A stretch of 64,000 bases of DNA, taken from assembly GCF_900100075.1 (NCBI RefSeq), contig NZ_FNEG01000002.1, positions 124,001-188,000 on the forward strand, given 5' to 3'. Source of the DNA: Chryseobacterium jejuense (GTDB taxonomy: Bacteria; Bacteroidota; Bacteroidia; Flavobacteriales; Weeksellaceae). The position numbers and the translations under genes were made by a program. Shown piece by piece: positions 59,075-64,000 of this stretch (position 1 is the stretch's first letter; every line of letters begins with the position of its first letter). Under the pieces are notes generated by a model. The model did not search any database. It saw only the letters and a program-made list of their open reading frames with translations, and was not told the DNA's origin.

Positions 59075-62011
59075 TTAGAATGTTGCCTGAAGACCAAAAG
59101 TAATCGTTCTCATTGCCGGATATCTATAATACGTTGTTCCATCCAGCGCCTGTTCAGGATCCATTCCTTTATGTTTATAGAACGTAAGAAGGTTCTCTGC
59201 CTGAACATAAATTCTGAACTTCTTCAACCCGATGGTTTCAAAATAATCTGATGGCAGCGTATATCCTAAACTCACATTCTTAAGTCTAGCATAGGTTCCT
59301 GAATAAAGGAATCTTGTAGACATTGAATTCCAGTTATTCGTTTTGGTGTTTAAAGCAGGAACATCTGTGTAAGGATTCTCAGGAGTCCATCTGTTCAGCA
59401 TTTCCACACCCCAAGCGCGTCCACCAGAGTTTCCACTGTGTAAGAGTGAGGTATAATCCGTATCAAGAATTTTCCCACCAATCTTGAAAGTCAATAATGC
59501 TGAGAAATCAAAATTCTTATACGTCATACTTGTACTAACTCCCCCTGTTAATTTAGGTAAAGCAGAACCTTGTAATATTTTTGTAGCCTTAGCATACTCT
59601 GAGGTAGTCCCTTCTACCGGGTTTCCGTTAGCATCTTTGGTAATTGTTTTCCACAATGGTTTACCATTGCTTGGATCTACCCCTACCCACTCCTGAATAA
59701 AGAAATCATATACAGAACCGCCTTCATTCAGCTGCTTAGTTGATCCTACTGCAAGAGGTCCTTTCGGCAGTTTAGTGATTTTATTAGTTAGGGTACTTAA
59801 GTTAATATCAACATTCCATTGAAAATCACTGGTTTTTATAGGTGTTGTAAACAATGAAAACTCAAACCCAGAATTCTTAATAGTTCCTACATTGGCTGGA
59901 TAATCGCTGATTCCTAAAGACGGAGCTACTGGCACGTTAAACAGAAGATCCTTACTTTTTCTTTCAAAATACTCTACGTTACCTTTAATTCTGTTATTAA
60001 GAATAGCAAACTCAAGCCCCAGGTTCAAATTAAGATTGGTTTCCCATTTCAGATTAGGAGTTCCTACTTTTTCCAATGTTTTTCCAGGCTCACCCGCAAG
60101 GGCATAATCTCTATATAATTCCGGATATGCATAATACAGCGGTTCGTAATTTGGCTTCAGTAATTTATCATTCCCTTGTCCCCCGTAACTTGCACGTAAT
60201 GTCAACTGGTTGAAGAAATTCAGGTTTTTAATAAATTCTTCGTTAGATAGTTTCCATGAACCACCTACAGACCAGAATGTACCCCATCTATTTTCTTTTG
60301 CAAATCTTGAAGAACTATCTGCCCTTGTTGATGCAGATAAGAAATATTTATTATCAAAATCATACTCAACCTTTCCAAGGAAACTCAATAAACTTAATTT
60401 ATCACTGTTCCCACCGAAATTCACCAATAAAGAGGCTGCATCGGGCTCATAATAGTTAGGTAAAGAAAATCCCTGTCTGCTACCGGAAATAACCTGGTAA
60501 TCATATTTGTAAAATTCATGACCTGCCAACACATTAATATGATGTTTTCCAAATCTTTTATCGTAGGTCAGAATATTACTGGTTGTATAAGAAAGTGTTC
60601 TGCTATTTAATTTTGAAACAGAACCTCCTGTCTCCTTCGATTGCCCAAGAAGTGGATTCGTATAATAATGTTGATTATAATTAACCATATCAACAGAAAA
60701 GCTTGATCTAAACTTCAATTCTGGAAGGAACGTTAATTCCATAAATCCCTTTCCTGAGAAGTTATCGATCTTATTTTCGTTTTTATCTAATGGTAAACTT
60801 GCCGCTAAGTTTTGATTCGGAAGCGCTACAGCAGGTCTGTATTTTCCAAAATCATAAACCTTGTTTCCTTCTGGATCCAACACATAAGATCCATCAGGAT
60901 TTCTTTCGTAATAAGGATAGAAAGATGGAACTACTCTTGCTGCCTGAATAACATTGCTGGCTTTAGAATCTGAAGAACTTGGAGCCTCTTGAATACTGTT
61001 GGTATAACTTAAGTTTACTCCAACATTCAGCCAGCTTTTAACTTCAGAATTAAGCTTTAATCGTGTATTATATCTTTTAAATCCTGACTCAATGGCCATT
61101 CCTTTATCATCAAGATAACCTAATGAAAAGAAATAATTGCTTTTTTCACTTCCACCACTGATATCCAGATCTACTTGGTTTCTGGAAGCCACTCTCTGCA
61201 AAATATCTCTCCAGTCATCATTCCATAGTGGTCTAGCTCCTGGTAATAATTTCCCGTCAGTTCCTACAGGTTTTGTATAATTAGCACCATAAGGATTAAC
61301 TCCTAGATTAGAAATAATATTATCTGTTGCCATTTGAGCTGCCTGTTGGGCAGATATTGAACCTGATTGATATCCGTTTCTCATGGCTTCCCAATACAAT
61401 TGGAAATACTGATCCGTATTAACCTGCTCGTAATCTTTTACGGCTCTTCCTGAGAACCCCTGGCTGATGTTCAGATTTACTCTGGCTTCCCCCTTTTTAC
61501 CGGACTTTGTGGTAATGATAATGATTCCGTTCGCTCCTCTTGAACCATATAAAGCACTTGCTGTAGCATCTTTCAGAACACTGATAGATTCTATATCATT
61601 AGGACTGATTGCATTGATATTTCCATCAAAAGGAATTCCATCCACAACATATAAAGGCTCACTGGAAGCACTTACCGAACCTACTCCTCTGATTCGAATA
61701 GTAGAAGTTGCCCCAGGCTGTCCTGAAGCACCCGTAACCTGAATTCCGGGTACCTGACCTTCTAATGCTTTCGTTACATTGGTGACAGGCCTGTTATTGA
61801 TTTTATCGCTGGAAATAGTTGCAACTGAACCGGTATAGCTATTTCTTTTTGCCTTACCATAGGCAACCACAACTACTTCATCAATTTCCTTTTCTTTAAG
61901 TGTATCTTTTTTCGGTTTGGAATTCTGTGCACTTACGCTTACAATTCCCAGGAAAAATACAGCAACTGGTGGAATCCAAACTTTAGAGTTAAATAGATTT
62001 TTATTAATCAT
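59075..62011 (-). CDS. SusC/RagA-family TonB-linked outer-membrane transporter
   Basis: The 978-residue transporter has a signal peptide (about 1-29, SVSAQ), a short TonB-box-like segment (IDEVVVVAYG), the SusC plug (about 50-175, TSTIRIRGVGSV, PLYVVDGIPFDG, SVLKDATASALYGSRGANGIIIITTK) and a 22-strand barrel ending ITFGLQATF. The usual N-terminal carboxypeptidase-like domain is missing; only about 20 residues separate the signal from the TonB box. It pairs with the SusD gene. ATG 62011 is used; a TTG at 62017 precedes it. Expression is likely switched off by S-adenosylmethionine through the upstream riboswitch. Confidence 0.94.
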   Translation of the reverse strand: MINKNLFNSKVWIPPVAVFFLGIVSVSAQNSKPKKDTLKEKEIDEVVVVAYGKAKRNSYTGSVATISSDKINNRPVTNVTKALEGQVPGIQVTGASGQPGATSTIRIRGVGSVSASSEPLYVVDGIPFDGNINAISPNDIESISVLKDATASALYGSRGANGIIIITTKSGKKGEARVNLNISQGFSGRAVKDYEQVNTDQYFQLYWEAMRNGYQSGSISAQQAAQMATDNIISNLGVNPYGANYTKPVGTDGKLLPGARPLWNDDWRDILQRVASRNQVDLDISGGSEKSNYFFSLGYLDDKGMAIESGFKRYNTRLKLNSEVKSWLNVGVNLSYTNSIQEAPSSSDSKASNVIQAARVVPSFYPYYERNPDGSYVLDPEGNKVYDFGKYRPAVALPNQNLAASLPLDKNENKIDNFSGKGFMELTFLPELKFRSSFSVDMVNYNQHYYTNPLLGQSKETGGSVSKLNSRTLSYTTSNILTYDKRFGKHHINVLAGHEFYKYDYQVISGSRQGFSLPNYYEPDAASLLVNFGGNSDKLSLLSFLGKVEYDFDNKYFLSASTRADSSSRFAKENRWGTFWSVGGSWKLSNEEFIKNLNFFNQLTLRASYGGQGNDKLLKPNYEPLYYAYPELYRDYALAGEPGKTLEKVGTPNLKWETNLNLNLGLEFAILNNRIKGNVEYFERKSKDLLFNVPVAPSLGISDYPANVGTIKNSGFEFSLFTTPIKTSDFQWNVDINLSTLTNKITKLPKGPLAVGSTKQLNEGGSVYDFFIQEWVGVDPSNGKPLWKTITKDANGNPVEGTTSEYAKATKILQGSALPKLTGGVSTSMTYKNFDFSALLTFKIGGKILDTDYTSLLHSGNSGGRAWGVEMLNRWTPENPYTDVPALNTKTNNWNSMSTRFLYSGTYARLKNVSLGYTLPSDYFETIGLKKFRIYVQAENLLTFYKHKGMDPEQALDGTTYYRYPAMRTITFGLQATF

Positions 62012-62042
62012 AATCAATTTTGTTTACCATATATTAAAATTT

Positions 62043-62072
62043 TGCCCTTTACTGAAAAGTCAGCAAAGGGCA
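62043..62072 (-). terminator. riboswitch-controlled terminator hairpin
   Basis: TGCCCTTT-A-CTGA-AAAG-TCAG-C-AAAGGGCA (62043-62072) forms a strong hairpin with one internal mismatch, followed on the minus strand by a T-rich stretch. It lies between the SAM riboswitch and susC, where an expression-platform terminator is expected. Confidence 0.75.
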
Positions 62073-62105
62073 TCGATAAATACGATAAACCAAATGCTTA
62101 TTTTT

Positions 62106-62192
62106 CCTTTATAGGCTGAATGTAACACCTTACACAATGCAGGTTGTCAAGATATCATTGGGTCAGTTCCCTCCATCTTTCTTTATAAGCCG
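62106..62192 (-). ncRNA. SAM-I (S-box) riboswitch upstream of susC
   Basis: Read on the minus strand it shows the S-box in order: CTTATAAAGAAAGATGGAGG (P1 and kink-turn side), GGAACTGACCCAATGA (P2/P3 region), ATCTTGACAACCTGC (conserved GCAACC-like segment), AAGGTGTTACATTC (matching AAGGTGCTAAxTCC) and a closing P1 strand. The P1 pairing (CTTATA with TATAAAG, one bulge) is slightly irregular. A downstream terminator hairpin is present. Confidence 0.9.
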
Positions 62193-62207
62193 ATCGAAAT
62201 ATGGTTG

Positions 62208-62239
62208 CAAAGCTATAAACTTTTAGTCTATAAAACAAG
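62208..62239 (-). promoter_or_regulatory. promoter of the SAM-regulated susCD operon
   Basis: On the minus strand TAGCTTTG (62215-62208) is a perfect TAnnTTTG box, with CTTG (62239-62236) 20 bases upstream, one mismatch from TTTG. The predicted transcript starts just before the riboswitch. Confidence 0.72.
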
Positions 62240-62434
62240 TAGACTTATTGTTTTTCATGATAATTTTTCAAAAATTAACATAACTTTTTATTAAAATCCA
62301 TTACAAAAAGGACTTGCGGCAATTATCATTTTCTTAAACATGACAAATATCATCACTAATAAATCAATAAAGAAAAGCTCTGAATTCACAGAAGTTTTTG
62401 ATTTTTAATTGAAAAAACTTATTAATTTTATAGT

Positions 62435-62842
62435 ATGAAAGTTTTGATTATAAATGGGCCTAACCTAAATCTTTTAGGGACCCGCGAACCTGAAATCTAT
62501 GGAACTGTTTCTATGGAAACATATCTGGACAGCTTAAAGTCTGAGTTTCGTGCTCATGAATTAAGTTATTATCAGTCTAATATTGAAGGAGAGCTTATTA
62601 ACAGGCTTCAGCAGGATGATTTTGATGCAGTGGTGATTAATCCGGGAGCATTTACCCATTACTCCTACGCTATCGCTGATTGTTTGAAGAATATCAGAAA
62701 ACCTAAAGTAGAAGTTCACATCAGCAATATTTATAAAAGGGAAGAATTCAGACAAAAGTCTGTTACAGCAGCCAATACCGATGCCGTTTTATCCGGTTTT
62801 GGAATGGATGGATACAGATTGGCCATACTGAGCTTAAAATAA
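62435..62842 (+). CDS. aroQ: 3-dehydroquinate dehydratase, type II
   Basis: The 135-residue enzyme catalyses the third step of the shikimate pathway (3-dehydroquinate to 3-dehydroshikimate) in the cytosol. Type II signatures: GPNLNLLGTREPEIYG with the catalytic Tyr22, the VINPGAFTHYS loop, and VEVHISNIYKREEFR with His94. It is slightly shorter than the usual 145-150 residues but has all core motifs. It is a single gene with no visible operon partner. Confidence 0.95.
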   Translation: MKVLIINGPNLNLLGTREPEIYGTVSMETYLDSLKSEFRAHELSYYQSNIEGELINRLQQDDFDAVVINPGAFTHYSYAIADCLKNIRKPKVEVHISNIYKREEFRQKSVTAANTDAVLSGFGMDGYRLAILSLK

Positions 62843-62929
62843 AGCAATGATGAATCGCCCTGATTTGTATAGAATGCAATATTTTGCTAACAGATTAAGC
62901 AGATCTTAATTGTATTAGTTTATACATTT

Positions 62930-62970
62930 ACAACACAGACATCTGCGAAATTTGTGCTATCTGTGGGAAA
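62930..62970. repeat. dispersed 'cacagat...ctgtg' intergenic element
   Basis: ACACAGACATCTGCGAAATT...CTATCTGTGGG is of the same kind as the element at about 35017-35042 (cacagatggtacagatttcc, reverse orientation). It is a scattered intergenic flavobacterial repeat, not coding. Confidence 0.4.
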
Positions 62971-62980
62971 TAAAAATAAA

Positions 62981-63005
62981 AAAGCCTCATCAATGATGAG
63001 GCTTT
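62981..63005 (-). terminator. terminator of pckA
   Basis: A perfect 11-bp stem AAAGCCTCATC/GATGAGGCTTT (62981-62991 with 62995-63005), with a T run on the minus strand; 19 bases beyond the pckA stop. Confidence 0.9.
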
Positions 63006-63024
63006 CTATTTGTATAATATCTGA

Positions 63025-64000
63025 TTAGATAGTTTGTTCCTGTAATTGCGGTCCTGAAGGGATTAATCTCTTACCTTCTTCAGTATCACAATACTGCTCG
63101 AAGTTCTTGATATATCTTGAAGCAAGATCTTTTGCTTTTTCTTCCCACTCTGAAGCATTTTCGTAAGTATCTCTAGGATCTAGAATACCTGTAGAAACGT
63201 TTGGAAGTTCAGCAGGAATTTCAAGGTTCATAATTGGAACCTGAACTTTAGGAGCGTTATCAATAGAACCATCGATGATGGCATCAATGATAGCTCTAGT
63301 ATCTTTTAGAGAAATTCTCTTACCTGTACCATTCCAACCTGTGTTTACTAAATACGCTTTAGCACCGTGTTCTTTCATTTTTCCGATCAATGTCTTAGAG
63401 TACATTGTTGGGTGTAATGTAAGGAACGCTTCACCAAATGCCGGAGAGAAAGATGGCTGAGGTTCAGTAATTCCTCTTTCAGTTCCTGCTAATTTAGATG
63501 TATAACCGCAAAGGAAGTGGTATTGCGCCTGATCTTCGTTCAGGATAGAAACCGGAGGAAGTACCCCGAATGCATCTGCTGAAAGATAAACGATCTTCTT
63601 CGCATGACCAGCCTTAGATGGTAATACAATTTTGTTGATATGATAGATTGGATAAGAAACTCTTGTATTTTCCGTGATAGATCCGTCAGTATAATCTGCT
63701 ACTCCATCGTGAATAACAACGTTTTCAAGAAGTGCATCTCTCTTGATTGCTCTGAAGATATCCGGTTCTTTTTCTTCTGAAAGGTCAATTACTTTAGCAT
63801 AACATCCTCCTTCATAGTTGAATACTCCGTTATTATCCCAACCGTGCTCATCATCACCAATAAGGTATCTTTTTGGATCTGCTGATAAAGTAGTTTTACC
63901 TGTTCCTGAAAGTCCGAAGAATAAAGCAACGTCACCTTTTTCACCTACGTTAGCTGAACAGTGCATAGAAGCCATACCTTTTAATGGAAGGTAATAGTTC
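63025..64000 (-). CDS. pckA: phosphoenolpyruvate carboxykinase (ATP), C-terminal part
   Basis: The gene runs off the right edge; about 325 C-terminal residues are visible. It converts oxaloacetate and ATP to phosphoenolpyruvate and CO2, the entry into gluconeogenesis. Clear motifs are [19 protein letters not shown], the ATP-binding [14 protein letters not shown], the metal-binding [10 protein letters not shown], and [10 protein letters not shown]. These match the ATP-dependent form. The frame stays open to base 64000. Confidence 0.96.
   Translation of the reverse strand, partial: NYYLPLKGMASMHCSANVGEKGDVALFFGLSGTGKTTLSADPKRYLIGDDEHGWDNNGVFNYEGGCYAKVIDLSEEKEPDIFRAIKRDALLENVVIHDGVADYTDGSITENTRVSYPIYHINKIVLPSKAGHAKKIVYLSADAFGVLPPVSILNEDQAQYHFLCGYTSKLAGTERGITEPQPSFSPAFGEAFLTLHPTMYSKTLIGKMKEHGAKAYLVNTGWNGTGKRISLKDTRAIIDAIIDGSIDNAPKVQVPIMNLEIPAELPNVSTGILDPRDTYENASEWEEKAKDLASRYIKNFEQYCDTEEGKRLIPSGPQLQEQTI

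Noticed and set aside
1..64000. CRISPR arrays, insertion sequences, rRNA genes
   Set aside because: No evenly spaced direct repeats, no transposase-like protein and no rRNA-like stretch were seen.

Overview
The window is a low-GC stretch of a Bacteroidota genome, most probably a flavobacterium of the Chryseobacterium type (Weeksellaceae). Signs of this are SusC/SusD and other TonB-dependent receptors, several proteins ending in a type IX secretion (T9SS) sorting domain, Bacteroidota promoters of the form TTTG - about 20 nt - TAnnTTTG, lipoproteins with very short signal peptides, and the MbnP and DUF6660-like families. The genus is an inference; no rRNA gene is present.

Bases 1-16000 are mostly housekeeping. 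They hold a LytTR-type membrane regulator split by a -1 frameshift, a CPBP protease, a SpoU RNA methylase, an alanine-rich lipoprotein, a membrane protein/lipoprotein pair of unknown role, 5-formyl-THF cyclo-ligase, a TrhO tRNA hydroxylase with an unusual C-terminal domain, a DegP-type protease, RidA, LptD, an amidase, ribosomal protein bS20 and four tRNA-Glu(TTC) genes.

Bases 16000-19500 carry a tandem pair of paralogous T9SS cargo proteins, each with its own duplicated terminator, and a secreted glycine/serine-rich protein on the other strand. Bases 19700-26840 (minus strand) form one vitamin B12 locus: cobalamin riboswitch, BtuB-like receptor, BtuG-like propeller lipoprotein, a second surface lipoprotein and a T9SS-sorted propeller protein. 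Bases 26900-31800 (minus) look like a copper locus: a YtkA-like lipoprotein, an OprC-like TonB receptor, MbnP and its MbnH/MauG-type dihaem partner.

Bases 32200-34900 continue the metal theme with two small paralogous CxGKC proteins, an exported Fe/Mn superoxide dismutase, SCO1 and a YHS-domain lipoprotein. After an 840-bp repeat-rich gap, bases 35700-46300 encode zinc/cadmium/copper-type export: a P-type ATPase, a Fur/Zur regulator, a CDF exporter, a bestrophin-like channel, an RND adaptor, an RND pump fused to its outer-membrane channel, and a small cysteine-rich exported protein.

Bases 46300-57560 are the main accessory region, a polymorphic-toxin island. It has a fibre-like protein, a small T9SS protein with a YD-like peptide, and a 2275-residue SpvB/Rhs protein whose tip carries a PD-(D/E)XK nuclease signature. 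A likely immunity gene follows, then displaced modules: a fragment of a susD gene, two copies of a hairpin-containing repeat, a CPCC-type immunity candidate, and an orphan Rhs tip with its own immunity candidate. Bases 57560-62240 (minus) hold a SusC/SusD pair preceded by a clear SAM-I (S-box) riboswitch with a terminator hairpin, which points to uptake of a methionine-related nutrient. The window closes with aroQ and the C-terminal part of pckA.
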